This document shows positions 34,616 through 45,596 of a DNA stretch of 64,000 nucleotides, piece after piece. How positions within the stretch are numbered: position 1 is the stretch's first letter; every line of letters begins with the position of its first letter. This stretch comes from Trichuris trichiura (Eukaryota > Nematoda > Enoplea > Trichinellida > Trichuridae). Both the position numbers and the translations under genes were made by a program. Where the stretch lies: contig JBAJFE010000032.1 in the NCBI GenBank assembly GCA_037903355.1, positions 62,001-126,000 on the forward strand, given 5' to 3'. The notes under the pieces are model-generated. The model did not search any database. It was given only the letters and a program-made list of their open reading frames with translations, and had not been told where the DNA came from.

Positions 34616-36464
34616 GACATCGCAATACTTGAACTGGTATTCATAGAGACCGAAAGGTGTTGTGACTGCCGTTTTAGGGATGTCTTTTGCATAAAAGGGC
34701 ATGTTCTGGTATGCAGGAATCAAGTCGATTTTGGAAAATACGTGGCGGCCGTACAGGTGAGAGGAAAAATCGTTGAGGTTAGGAATTGGGTACCTGTCCG
34801 GCTTCGTAACATTGTTCAGTTTGCGGTAATCGCCACATGGGCGCCAAACATCTACTTGTTTTTAGGTACCCAGTGCAGCTGTGATGCTCAGCTGCTGCTA
34901 GAGAGCCAGATGATTCCCAATCGTAACATACTATCGAATTCTTGCTTGGCCGCTCGCAATTTTTCTGGCGGTAAACGTCGTGGGCGGCTAAAAACTGGCA
35001 GCCCAAAGTTGTAATACGGTGTTCGACCGTATGTCTAACCGGCTCGTCTGCAGTAATACAACACGTAAGTTCAGGAAAACGGGCGAGGACATTGTGTGAC
35101 TGGCTGTCTGCACGGCGAAGGGAACCTGTGTATCGCCGAAAATTAGTTTTTAGCGCTGAGCCGGTTATAATAGCGTACATCCTGGCGTCTAAGACACCTG
35201 TTTGTGCTTCCCATCAACCAGGCGGTTGAAATGTCGAAAGAAATCTGCGCCGAGGATTGGGTGGCGGACACTGGCAACAAGGAAAGATCACGTAAACGAG
35301 CGACCAATTCCGAAGTCTAGGGAGAGCTCACGGCTGTCGAAAGTAGCGATGCATGCGCCGTTTGCAGCTAACAAAAACATAACGTCAGTCGGTTCGCCAC
35401 TGGCTGCGTGACAACGAATGTGCCAGCAACACGCTGACTTCAGAACCGGTATCGAACAAGAATTTCATGTTGGAGATTTTGTCGTCAATAAAAAAGATGG
35501 CGCTTGCAAAACAAAGCCGGACCCTCTACTGCCTGGAGTGCTCAGCAGGTCAGTTTCCCAGAAAGGTACATGGCGGACGGCAACGAGGAGCACGGGCGCC
35601 GAACTTTCGATGAAAGTAACAGATGCTTGCCTGTGGCGAGGGTGAGCTGCGACGAGTGTTGCATGACTTGGAAGGGAAGATGGTGAGCGAGCGCAGTTGG
35701 CATCGTAACTCAGCCACCTCTTGTTGCAAAACTTTCAGTTCTTCTGCATCGTTAGCTGTACTCGTTCCAGCGACTGCGTTGATCGAATTGTTTACCGTCA
35801 TCAGCTCGTCTGCTGTGCCAGCTAGCTCGTCGATAGCAGCGGTGTGCATAGATTTCAAGATGAGCTGAATGTTGGCTAGGAGGCGTTGCAGGAAGAGTTG
35901 GCGAAAAATGATGCTTTGAGGGTCCATTATGCCGGTTGCCATTCGATGTATCTGTCGTAATAACTGTGTCGGTTTCTGATCGTCGATCTGCGACACATCC
36001 ATTAGGGATTGAATCCTCCAGCTGGCTGTTGGCGTGAAACGCTCAAGTAGTCTGGCTTTGTGTGTCTCGTAGGGCGTAGGCCCTAGACCAGTGTTTCTCA
36101 ACGTGGGCCCTGGGGGCCCTGGAGGATAATGCGGCAGGATATTGTCCCAATAAACAGTGGGCCCTTACAAGGCTTAGGGGGGCCCTGACAAGGCCTAGGG
36201 GGGCCCTGACAAGGCATAGGGGAGCCCTGGGGCAAAAAAGGTTGAGAAACTACGCCCTAGACTGTCCAACAGGTCTTCAACGTCAGCACCGATAGAATCC
36301 GATAGGGAGGCAATGGTGTAGTAGTACCTTGTTAGGGAAACTGTGACCTTACTCAGAGCTTCGGCCTGTGCAAACCAGAGTTTTGCATTCTGAGGCCAGA
36401 ATGGAGGTAGCTTGAGAGCTAGGGCCGATGTGGACGGTGTCAGTTTATCGCACTGAGTGTCCAT
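34613..36464 (-). pseudogene. Ty3/Gypsy gag-protease-RT remnant
   Basis: On the - strand gag begins at ATG 36464. It shows the KLPPFWPQNAKLWFAQ capsid start and, after a MITE insertion, PYETHKARLLERF, DPQSIIFRQLFLQRL and a CYFHRKFG...RCRPPC zinc-like end near 35560. A protease follows with the active-site FLFDTGSEVSVL near 35445-35480. The RT start follows (35100-34613): a VRHTVEHRITT block, PDRYPIPNL-like text broken by shifts, then FSKIDLIPAYQ and TTPFGLYEYQF. There RT stops at the Tigger insertion. RNase H and integrase are missing. Stops and frameshifts make it inactive. Confidence 0.85.
36089..36254 (-). mobile_element. hAT-type MITE inserted in gag
   Basis: A 166-bp GC-rich insertion beginning CAGTGTTTCTCAAC and ending GTTGAGAAACTACG (near-inverted termini). 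It is flanked by the 8-bp duplication CCCTAGAC at 36081-36088 and 36255-36262. Inside are GGGCCC-rich repeats of GGGGGGCCCTGACAAGGC. Terminal sequence and 8-bp duplication are those of the hAT superfamily. The gag frame runs on across the site if the insertion and one duplication are ignored. Confidence 0.92.
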
Positions 36465-36489
36465 TTTTCTTATCACTCACGGGTCACTA

Positions 36490-36864
36490 GTGTACGACCA
36501 GGTGTAGGAACACGCAAGCTTCTACTAAACCAACAACTACAGTAGTACTTAAAAGAGTCGTCAAGTACAGTGCGCTGAATAGTCCGATCATTACCCACTA
36601 CAAGTCCGTCAGGACTTCGAAATGTCAGACAGCATAGCTATCTCGTCCCTGAAAAGGCTCTTCACGGAAGACTTCGAATGCATAACAGCGGGAATCCGGC
36701 TTGGAAGACCAGATGTTTCGAGTAAACTGTTTACTAAGCACGATAACGACACAACGCCACGCGGGCTACAGAACACTAACACCAACAGGATCGACGCAAC
36801 CGCACTGCACTCGAAACGCATTACAGAATGATGATCAAGTACGATTGCGCAAGTCAGTTATCAC
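36490..36864 (-). repeat. Gypsy 5' LTR
   Basis: The segment just upstream of gag on the - strand begins TGATAACTGACTTGCGCAATC (36864 downwards) and shares two blocks with the truncated copy at 31250-31365. The lower boundary, near the presumed primer-binding site, is approximate. Confidence 0.6.
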
Positions 36865-38211
36865 TAGACCAATATGTTAATAGAAGGAATCAGGTAATGG
36901 CCGAAATTGTTCGACGATGCACTGAGGATAAAAAATGAATGTGTACAACCTTGGATAAGCATCGACACAGGTCACTTGCTTTTTACCAGTTTCGTTCCAG
37001 AATACCTTTCTGTATGAATAACCAAATGTCGTGTTCTTTTTTACTCTTGCAACATGCTTGCGAGTACCGGGAGCAAACTGGTCTTCACAAACTCCAACGA
37101 GACATTTTTTCCGGGTATTAAAGTGCAAAGTTCTTCGTTCATTTCAATGCTCAAAATTACATTTTTTCATCGCAACAGTCTCTACTGCAGTACAGATGCC
37201 AAGAAATAGTACGTTGGAATAAAAATGAGCAATGTGCAAAATAGTCGGGAAGGAAAAAGGTTTATCGCATTTTGGCGGGAAATGTGGGTGCCTCTATTAC
37301 AAGTTTTACCGACAAGCGCGCTGACGAAGTTGATCTTCATTTTTGCGTGTCGGCAGTTACTTGTTATAAAAGCAACGCTGCAGAGGGCACCCTAGCAAAG
37401 ATTTTTGTTCCATCTCCATTTACCGCGCATATAGTCGGGCAAAGGCACTACTGAAGGACAAGGCTGCTGACCCTGCATCTCGCAAATGCATTGACGAGGG
37501 TATGATTCGCCAAAGTAGGCGGGATTTTCAGCCTTAGCGGTTGTCACTCTTTCGTGCTCTAAAATTTTTCTTAAACATTTATCCGTCAGTTCTAGAATTC
37601 ATGTGTGCTTAAAAACTGAACCTACTTTGTCTTACCGAGGATTCGAGACAAGCGGTCATGCACATCTTGCCTAGTGTAGTTGTCCAGATCCATTAGTACT
37701 TCACTTCCATCTTCTAATCACCAAAGTAATTTGTTAAAAAGGAAAGTAGAAGAAAAATCATTTCTGACCCAGGAAAGCTTGAATATATGGAATGGGAAAA
37801 CTTCGTCGAAACTTGACCAGTTGAACATAAGGGTTCTTGTACTGTAGTTGTTCCCAGTGCCAGAACACAAATTCTCTGCAAAAGATACGGCGAATCACGC
37901 ACGTTGCAAAATTTTAAACAATTTCACCTTGCGCCTTTACTGTTGCCCATCTCTGGATTGAAAGTTATGGTTAATATCTTCACTTCGTTTCTCAGATATA
38001 TGTCACCTTTTTCCAAATAGTACAACGTTCGACGAATAGGCATTAATCCACGCAGAAAAGGCATTGTTTTTGGTCAGCTGTTTCAATGGAAATTCGCAAT
38101 TTTAACTTAGCAGCGATGTAAGAGGAAAAAGTATTTGACAAAACCATAATCTCTCTGCTTGCATCCGAAAAGCGTAGACAGTTTATTTAGCCTTAAACTA
38201 ACGCACACCAT
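36865..38211. other. Intergenic, nothing recognised
   Basis: AT-rich sequence with short frames on both strands, none recognisable. Confidence 0.45.
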
Positions 38212-39360
38212 TTAAGTGTTTTTCAGGTGAGTAACAACATGACTGAAGCATGCTAACGACGAGCAAGCGTCAAACCAACGTCTCACATTACTTGGAAAGG
38301 AATTGGACTTCTTGCAACTTCGAAATAATACGCTCCAAAGGAGAAGATCGGCTATTGAAAGACTTGAAAAGGCAACTGCATCTCTTGTAGACAACCAAGT
38401 ATCCAAAGACTGCAACAGAGCCGCTCTTTGCTTCTCGAATCGTGAGAATGCGACGGCTCTTTGACACCAAATATCGCAGTAGAGCGTTTCTACGGAATTG
38501 TTATTCATCGTACATGGATATATGCCCGCGGCAGACGCAAGAAACTTGGCCACAGCCGTATGACCAAAGTATAGCTGCCCCGAACCGATGCCAAGATTAA
38601 TGCAAGGCAACAGATTACCTAGAAGCAATAGTAGCGGTATTTGTAAAGAAAAGCGACCATACACAAAACCAACCTTCGGGCTTTGCCCAAATTACGGAAA
38701 TGGTGAACTTGCAACTTTGTTGATCAGAATTCGGAACGGCTTCGAAGAAACTATTGCACAACTGGCTTGGAAGACTTTTAACGCTGGAGTGAACAAAAAC
38801 TTTAAATGCCACAGACATCTTCAATCTCTGCGTTAATAGTTTGTACAAAACAGGCAAATAAAGCGGTGGATCGGAAGGATCCACTATAATGGCCAAGTCG
38901 AGCGGGAAAAGCGACTAAAAATGAAGCCGTAATCTCATCTGGCGATACGATAACCAAAAAGAGTCAACCTGCAGAAACATGAAATAGCGGGAATTTTCGA
39001 ACTTTTCCCACGATAAAATTCCCTTCGAAACAGGAACGGAATCCGTACTTTCCTGCTCCGTCGCTTTCTTCAACTCTTCAATTCTTTCTCTGCAAACGAG
39101 CCGCATTGACCCCAACTCGGGAAACAACGTCTACATTACGTGAATTCACCAAGACGAGCGCAGACCGCGTGCAGTCTTGCTGCAAAAGCTTCGCTTGGTT
39201 CGCTAGTGGCAACTTTCTGTAAAAAAAGCAAAATTGCTAATACTAACACAGCGCGTGAAAATATTACCTGCATCAAGTTTGGCAACTTGTACATTATCTT
39301 GCCATATTGTATTTCAAAATTAGCATCATATAAGGGAGCAACCTTATACATCGAAGACAT
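38212..39360 (-). CDS. AIMP2-like scaffold of tRNA-synthetase complex
   Basis: AIMP2 (p38/JTV-1) is a non-catalytic scaffold of the multi-aminoacyl-tRNA-synthetase complex. Exons: 39268-39360, 39140-39216, 38969-39089, 38663-38914 and 38212-38574. All are GT-AG and the phases close, giving 301 residues, close to the usual length. The N-terminus MSSMYKVAPLYD...MYKLPNLMQ matches the family start. Exons 2-3 hold a helix (RIEELKKATEQES) like the leucine-zipper region. Exon 4 has the IIVDPSDPPLYLPVLYKLL and VHSSVKSLPSQ blocks of the GST-N-like part. Exon 5 is the GST-C-like domain (SLSIADLLLWSVLF, then NVRRWFDACSSLACF). Introns are 51-88 bp. The donor of exon 3 (GTTGAC) is the least certain boundary. 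Confidence 0.9.
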
Positions 39361-39735
39361 TGCCACGAATTTGTCGAACCCAGTGCGTATTATTAATGCA
39401 CAAGCACAATCTTGCCATTGAAAACAATGTGTCCCATCTTATTTTTATTTCACCGTGGCGCATTCACTGTTATTCAGTGATGCCAAAAAAATATCCCGTA
39501 ATGAGCTGCGATCGTTGTTATAAAGCAATGAAGCTACAAAGCCAAGTGCGGCGAAATTTTAAAGCGCTTTTTTGAGATGTTGACGTGTTTGTTTCGCTGT
39601 GAATGCGTTGAAGAATTCTGTGAGCTTCAGGAAGGAATCACTTCAATTTTTGTAAACTCGAATTATCTCTAGTGCCTACGTGTTGATAGGATGCATATAT
39701 TTTCCAGGGGAACCTGAATTTTTTTTTGTTTTTTG

Positions 39736-39826
39736 AATTAGAAGAGATTAGAATTAGAAGAGATCAGAAGAATTAGAAGAGATTAGATTTTTGAGTTATG
39801 GTTTTGAATTAGAAGAGATTAATGTT
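39736..39826. repeat. AGAAGAGATTAGAATT minisatellite
   Basis: About five imperfect copies of GAATTAGAAGAGATTA. The last 26 bp (39801-39826) recur identically at 40990-41015. Confidence 0.85.
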
Positions 39827-40013
39827 CCACCACCTCACTGACGACGGAACTAGAGCGTTCCGAAAGCTCTGAACATTAAAAAGTTGAGTGTATTCATATC
39901 TGTACATTTTCTTAATAACGGCACATCCATCCGTTGGTAGAGCAGTTGTTTTAGTTTAATTACAGATAACAGCACAACGAAAAAACGGGAAAAGCCGTAG
40001 AAGACCTTACAAC
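39827..40013. repeat. Single foldback arm, family of 26470
   Basis: This is one arm only, from the loop-side CCACCACCTCACTGACGACG through TCCATCCGTTGGTAGAGCAG to GCCGTAGAAGACCTTACAACC. It is nearly identical to the right arm at 26650-26827. The second arm is missing. Confidence 0.88.
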
Positions 40014-41992
40014 CGAGGACCTGAATTGGTCTAAATATTCGCACATTGCTTTTTCCATGATTGGTATAAATGATAATGCGGTTGAAAAGCTAACTCGCAG
40101 CGTAAGCAACGCACTTTCTCCAAACTGCAGCATCGCCACGTCTTACTGTTAAATGATTCAATTCTGTCGGCTGCTAAAATTTGCTTCCACGTTTATTTTA
40201 ATTTTTTAAAACTCCAGACGCTGGCAAGAGTGAATTATTGCTTTTCAGCCCAATGTTCATAATAAAACAGCGCAGCATGATTTGCTGTATGCAAATGCAT
40301 TGCCGCCTAATGCAACGTGGTTTTCAGGTTGTTAGAATGAGAGCTACCGTAATTAACCCAAGATTTAAAATAAAATTACAAAGCGCCTATGCAACATTTT
40401 TTTTTACTGATTCTTTTTTGCTCGATAAGTCTCTTGTGCGTTGGTGAAATGGAGTGATTAGGACGACGGCATTCAAGCAAAACCGCGTGGCAGTGAAATT
40501 TTTTCCATTTATTTAAAATCGAGTTTTTAAAACTTTTCTTGTTTGTTCAAAGATAATAAAAACGCTTACATTCAGATTTAAATTAAAGCCGGCACACCGT
40601 CATGAAATGATACTCAGGTAATGTTGTAAAAATGAATGGATTCTGGATTTGATGATTAGTGCAGTCATGCGCTATTGCCAGTGAACAGGAAAACCAATCA
40701 CCAGCGTGCTTGCGTTTACAGTGCTTACAGTACATATCACTGCTTAGGGGAAAGGGCGTTGACTGGGACGTGCAAGTCGCGCATTTAAGAATAGGTTCAG
40801 AATGTCATATCTGATGTGTAAAACCTTTGATCTAGTTGAAACGATTAGCCTGTTCATGCAGATTACTTCCTAGTTTTAACCGCGCCGATTTTGTGAAGTC
40901 ACGTACGTTCCAGAGATAAAAACAGCAAAGACAAATTGATCTTCGTATGTCCCTAACAAATGCCTTTATCTGATGCCCTGAAATGCTCTGTTTTGAATTA
41001 GAAGAGATTAATGTTTTCACTAATCTTGGTTGCGGAAGGGATCGAGCCGTTCGCGCATTTCAAATGATTAAGGAAAACTTACTCCCTTTACGCTCAAATA
41101 ACCCGCGGCAAGATAGAACGCCTTGAAAAATTGGTACGTACTTAATGAAAAATTCCGCTCGATCTTTAGAAGCACCTTTTCACCGTGCAGTATTTAGAGC
41201 GATGAAAAGAGATTACGACAGGACAGACGATCAAGATTTCGGCATGAACAAACTGTTAGACAATAGGAGAATTCTTTTACGCGCAATTTTTTCTTATGCA
41301 TATGAGAGTGGCTGTCCAAGCAAAATGTTAACACAAAAAACGAAGACTGCGTGTGAGCTTTCAAGCAGGTGAGCAGCACGTTTTTGCAAAACCGAGCCTT
41401 CATTTTTTCAGTAGGGCGTTGCTTCTTGCCTCGCAACGCAAACTTTGTGATTGTATCAAATGTAGAGCCATGCCGCCATAACAAGGAATACGAAGCAAAA
41501 CAAAGAACCCAAAATTGAGTCTTCTTCTTCACCATCGATATTTTAACCACTGCGTGAGAAGTCAAGCTAATGGAATTCTGTGTTAATAATTTACTACAAA
41601 ATCCTATTATCGTTACGAGTTTTCACTTTTTAGGAAAAGACATCCAAAGCTGAACTGCGCCACTTGCACCTACCCAAACATGATTGTCTAATTGGGCATA
41701 CTGTATATATTGCGGGCTTCAAAATATGCAAACTTGGCGAAATAAGGCGCATTCGTTATTTCCATTTTGTCTGCTACAAGAAGAGCTAGTACATTGCTGA
41801 GCTATTGACTGGCGTGAAGGTTTGAATAAATTTAACAATTCTACAAAGGAAGTGCCACTGCAGTCAAAAAAATTCTGTCGCGAAATCAATCGCATTTTGC
41901 TCTCCCTGCTTTGTATATTTGCTGTTTGGCAGAGGCTCAAGTATGCTTTTTATTTAATACTTTCACTTCTCGTTCCCATCGAACCTCTAACA
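40014..41992. other. Intergenic, nothing recognised
   Basis: AT-rich. Short frames (41145-41372 +, 41194-41565 -) have no recognisable domain. Confidence 0.45.
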
Positions 41993-42204
41993 CAGTTTCT
42001 CAACCTTTTTTGCCCCAGGGCTCCCCTAGGCCTTGTCAGGGCTCACCAGGGCCCCCCTGGGCCTTGTCAGGCCTCCCTAATCCTTGTAAGGGCCCACCGT
42101 TTATTGGGACAATGTCCTGCCGCATTATCCTCCAGGGCCCCCTGGCTTCCAGGGCTCCCCTAAAATCTCCCAGGGGGCCCCAGGGCCCACGTTGAGAAAC
42201 ACTG
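41993..42204 (+). mobile_element. hAT-type MITE, second copy
   Basis: 212 bp from CAGTTTCTCAACC to GTTGAGAAACACTG, flanked by the 8-bp duplication CTCTAACA at 41985-41992 and 42205-42212. The interior has the same CCTTGTCAGGG and GGGCCCCCTGG blocks as the copy in gag at 36089-36254, in opposite orientation. It is non-coding. Confidence 0.93.
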
Positions 42205-42212
42205 CTCTAACA

Positions 42213-43889
42213 TTACGTTAGTAGAATAGTTAAACCTTTTCTAGAGTGATCTGAAGAAACGACGCATGCACATTTTGTCATTCGTAAAAACGCAGTGCTC
42301 GTCCAGGCGTAGAAGCGATGAATAAAAATTCGTTGCAACCTGTCGGAAAAGAGCTGAAATCTGCTTGCGGAAACTGCGCAACTTTTGTTTACAAACGTGA
42401 GAACGAAGTGAGGATTTTTCATTCTTTTTTGTTTGGTCTAAATACCACAGCGTTTAGGTCAACAAACGCAATATTAACTCCCTTTCTGAAGCTGTCACCG
42501 CTAATTTAGGGCTCATTTTCGAAAGTCTTTTCTTTACAAACCGTAACGTGTTTATTCCATGTCGAAATGTGCAATTTTAACAGAACCAATCAGGCGATTG
42601 TTTTTTGAAGGCTGTCATTGGCGTAACATTTATCATTGCGCCTCGAAGTTTGATTTGCACTCTCGAAGCTAATAAGTCTATTTAACGCATAATCCAGTCG
42701 ATCAAGTTAAAACGAATGCCAACGTGGGTGACAGATTTCGTTGCATTTTGTCATTTTAATTATTCTCTGGTCACAGTCTCTTAATTTTCACCGATTGTCC
42801 GAATAACTGGTACTTACTATTGGCCTAGTCTTTGCTGTTAATAGACGCGTAAAGGGGCTCCTCAGGGTTCCGTCCATACATTACCTCGCATTTTACCAGT
42901 TGGTCGTAACACTGGTTGCTCCAGATGCGTTCGCAAGGCACAGCTTTTAGAATTTCAGTAGATTTTACCCTCCTCTGATCAACTGTATTTCTCGCGGTGC
43001 TGTTGCCATTTTAATTTCCAGTTATAGGTCTTAAATTGCTCCATGAAGCACCGTCTGGTTGGCGCAAACCTGTTTGGTGAGGTCACTAGTCGTCGTATGC
43101 TTGAACATAGCGATGGTGATTCGGTCCAAAAGTCTTTTCCTTTTGAGGAATGGAAGTTTGGAAGAAAACTAAGCGCACTGCTCAGGCTCTTATGGTTTGA
43201 TGCCTTCGGGGGAGGTAAAGTAGGCTTCTACGTTCCGCCTATATTTTTTTCATAGTTTAGTTGTCTACTCAGTTGCGCATAAAGATGCTTTTTCTCACCA
43301 TGAAGACTATGCCGCTGCTGAGCAAAGGCGGTTGGCCGGAAGAACACGGTCGATGGAGGCGGTTTTTTTCTCAAAAAGTCGTCAGCTAATTGCCTCATTT
43401 GTTCCTCGTCAAATCAGCTTCCGGTAGCGTCGGAAAAGCGTATAAAAACTCAGCCTCTTACACGCACGATGAACCTTTTTTGGAGGGCAGTGACAGTTTC
43501 CATTAGTTACGAGTGAAAATTGGAAAAACACTGTTTGTCAACAACGGACAGATGGAAGTGGTGGTATGTCTGGTGGGCGACGGTGTGGGCGGCCGACTGG
43601 GACATTGATCCATTGCCTTCCAAGTGCCAAGAAGAAGAGGAGGAAAACAAAACTACTCGCAAATTATCGACCTACTTTCGTGGAACCAGTTTCTCTTTGA
43701 CACAGGCGAGTTGTCGTCGGCTGGCCAGCGTGCTCGGCATACCCGTGTCAGAACTGTCTGGTTTGGCAGTAGTCGGCCTGTCAAAACACCGCATAGTCCA
43801 ACAGTGGTTTGTGCGACCGGCTGCCAGGCAGCGGCGAAGGTTGTTGCTCACTTTGCATACGTATTGCTTGCGCCGGTGCCGACAAAGAT
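42213..43889. other. Upstream region of PTB gene
   Basis: AT-rich to 43.4 kb, then GC-rich. From about 43520 two other + strand frames stay open (43520-44041 and 43624-43995) and overlap the start of the PTB gene. Part of this could be 5' UTR or an upstream exon of that gene. Confidence 0.4.
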
Positions 43890-45596
43890 ATGGACGCAGC
43901 CCCAACACCGTTATGCAGATGCAGGGTACTTTATTTGGGCAGCTCAGTGCCCACGATTACAAAAGACGGTTTGCAAGGTATACAAGAGCCACTAAGGAAA
44001 TTGTATCCCGTGCAAGGACTTGGCGACACGAAGGGCATTGATTGCTGGCTGTGCGTTTGGATGAATGGTCTTTTACTTCAATATACGGATGATCCCGAAA
44101 AGGAGCAATTCTTTCCCATTGAATCATTGCATTACTGTGCCGCAGTTCGTTTTGTCAATATATCTGGCTATTCAGTGGCCGGCGGTGGTCAACAGTTCCT
44201 TCCGCTAGATTCACCATTGGCCAATTTGCCTGACTCAAGACACCCGCCCATTTTTGCTGCCATACTACGTCGAACCACGGGAATTCGGGTGCTAGAATGC
44301 CACGCCTTCGTATGCACGGCCGCCAGTGCTACCAACGCTTTGGTCAGTTGCTGTTTTCACGCCTACGCTGAAAGTTCGTTGATCAACGCCTCGGTGAGTA
44401 CTCTTCGTCATAAGCCTTCCGGTTTACAGTCGCCGGACGATGAGAAGGCAGTTGTCGAAGGCGCTCACAGCGATAAGTCGTCGTCGGTTGCCTCTGAGCT
44501 CGCTTTCGAGAATGGTTACGATAGCGGAAGCGAAAGGAACGGCGAGCAGAATCGTAAACGTACTGAATGGCGCCGCAGGCAGCAGACCGGAGAACTGGAT
44601 GCTGCCAGCTTGTCGTCCAGCGCCGCGGGAAGGTACAAAAAGAAGGAGCCAAAGCGACCAGTCAGAAATTGGAGTCCGTCGCCGGCCAAAGTACCTGAAA
44701 ATCCCTATCCGACTTTCTCCAGGGCGTTGGTTCCCTACGGGGTGTACCAACCCACGATTGACAGACGCAGGTCGGTTAGCGAAAGCGATCTCCGCGTTAG
44801 AGCGTACAGTTCTATGCCAGCAACGGACGCTTTGATTCCTTATGAACCCTATGTCACTTATCCGAACGAGATCGTTCCTTTTGACCAACAGTCAATGCTC
44901 TCCCTGAAGGCCCAATCGATTGGAGCTCCCATAATGCCTTTTCCGCCGATACCTTTAATGCCGTTTCGCATGGGGCCAATACCGCCTCCACCTCCGCCTC
45001 CTCCTCTTCCTCCTATGTTTCGATTGCCGCCGCCACCGCCACCGAGAGGACCAGCAGCGCCGCAATTTCCGCGTTTCCCTATGGGCCCACCGGGGCCAGT
45101 TTTGCTCACACCTCCGAAGAGAACGAAGAAGAAGTTGAAAACGAAAAAGGGCTCAGCTCCCGAAATGCCACTGCTAATGCCGGCTCCTCCTTTTGGAGCA
45201 TTTGAAGAGCCGCCATTCCCTCCAGGAATGATACCGGCGTTTCCGTTTATGGGCAGAGGTGTTCCCCAAGTGCGCTCAATGTTTAGGCCAGTTGAAGGGC
45301 GCTTCTGGCCTCCGTTCGCTGATCAACACGAGATGGCGCCATTCTGGGACGCCGGTGCGTCGTCGTTGTCGTACAGCGACGTTACGACCTACAAGCCGGG
45401 CATGATTATGAACGGCAAAGCTTCGCAAGCTTTTGGAGTACCGGAACCCGTGGTTGCCCGCCGTGGACGACGCGCTCGTGTTGTTAACGGCTTGGACGAA
45501 ATTGACGGTCAAATGAGAGAGTTGAACATTCGAGATGCCAGCGGTGGTCCCAGGAAGTCGAGAGGGACCAAAGCGAACGTACACATGATGTGCTGA
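43890..45596 (+). CDS. PTB/PID-domain protein with polyproline tail
   Basis: 568 residues from ATG 43890, the first ATG after an in-frame TAG at 43794; it has a purine at -3 and G at +4. Residues about 10-170 form a phosphotyrosine-binding (PID) domain: CRCRVLYLGSSVPTITKDGL, WLCVWMNGLLLQYTDDPE, HYCAAVRFVNISGY, SRHPPIFAAILRRTTGIRVL and CHAFVCTAASATNALVSCCF (the C-terminal helix). The middle is charged and serine-rich. About residues 350-450 are strongly Pro/Met-rich with runs of seven and six prolines. The C-terminus has a Lys-rich KRTKKKLKTKKG stretch. PTB domains bind NPxY-like peptides and polyproline tails recruit SH3/EVH1 partners, so an adaptor role is inferred. I do not recognise the exact orthologue. 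An upstream coding exon cannot be excluded. Confidence 0.85.
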   Translation: MDAAPTPLCRCRVLYLGSSVPTITKDGLQGIQEPLRKLYPVQGLGDTKGIDCWLCVWMNGLLLQYTDDPEKEQFFPIESLHYCAAVRFVNISGYSVAGGGQQFLPLDSPLANLPDSRHPPIFAAILRRTTGIRVLECHAFVCTAASATNALVSCCFHAYAESSLINASVSTLRHKPSGLQSPDDEKAVVEGAHSDKSSSVASELAFENGYDSGSERNGEQNRKRTEWRRRQQTGELDAASLSSSAAGRYKKKEPKRPVRNWSPSPAKVPENPYPTFSRALVPYGVYQPTIDRRRSVSESDLRVRAYSSMPATDALIPYEPYVTYPNEIVPFDQQSMLSLKAQSIGAPIMPFPPIPLMPFRMGPIPPPPPPPPLPPMFRLPPPPPPRGPAAPQFPRFPMGPPGPVLLTPPKRTKKKLKTKKGSAPEMPLLMPAPPFGAFEEPPFPPGMIPAFPFMGRGVPQVRSMFRPVEGRFWPPFADQHEMAPFWDAGASSLSYSDVTTYKPGMIMNGKASQAFGVPEPVVARRGRRARVVNGLDEIDGQMRELNIRDASGGPRKSRGTKANVHMMC

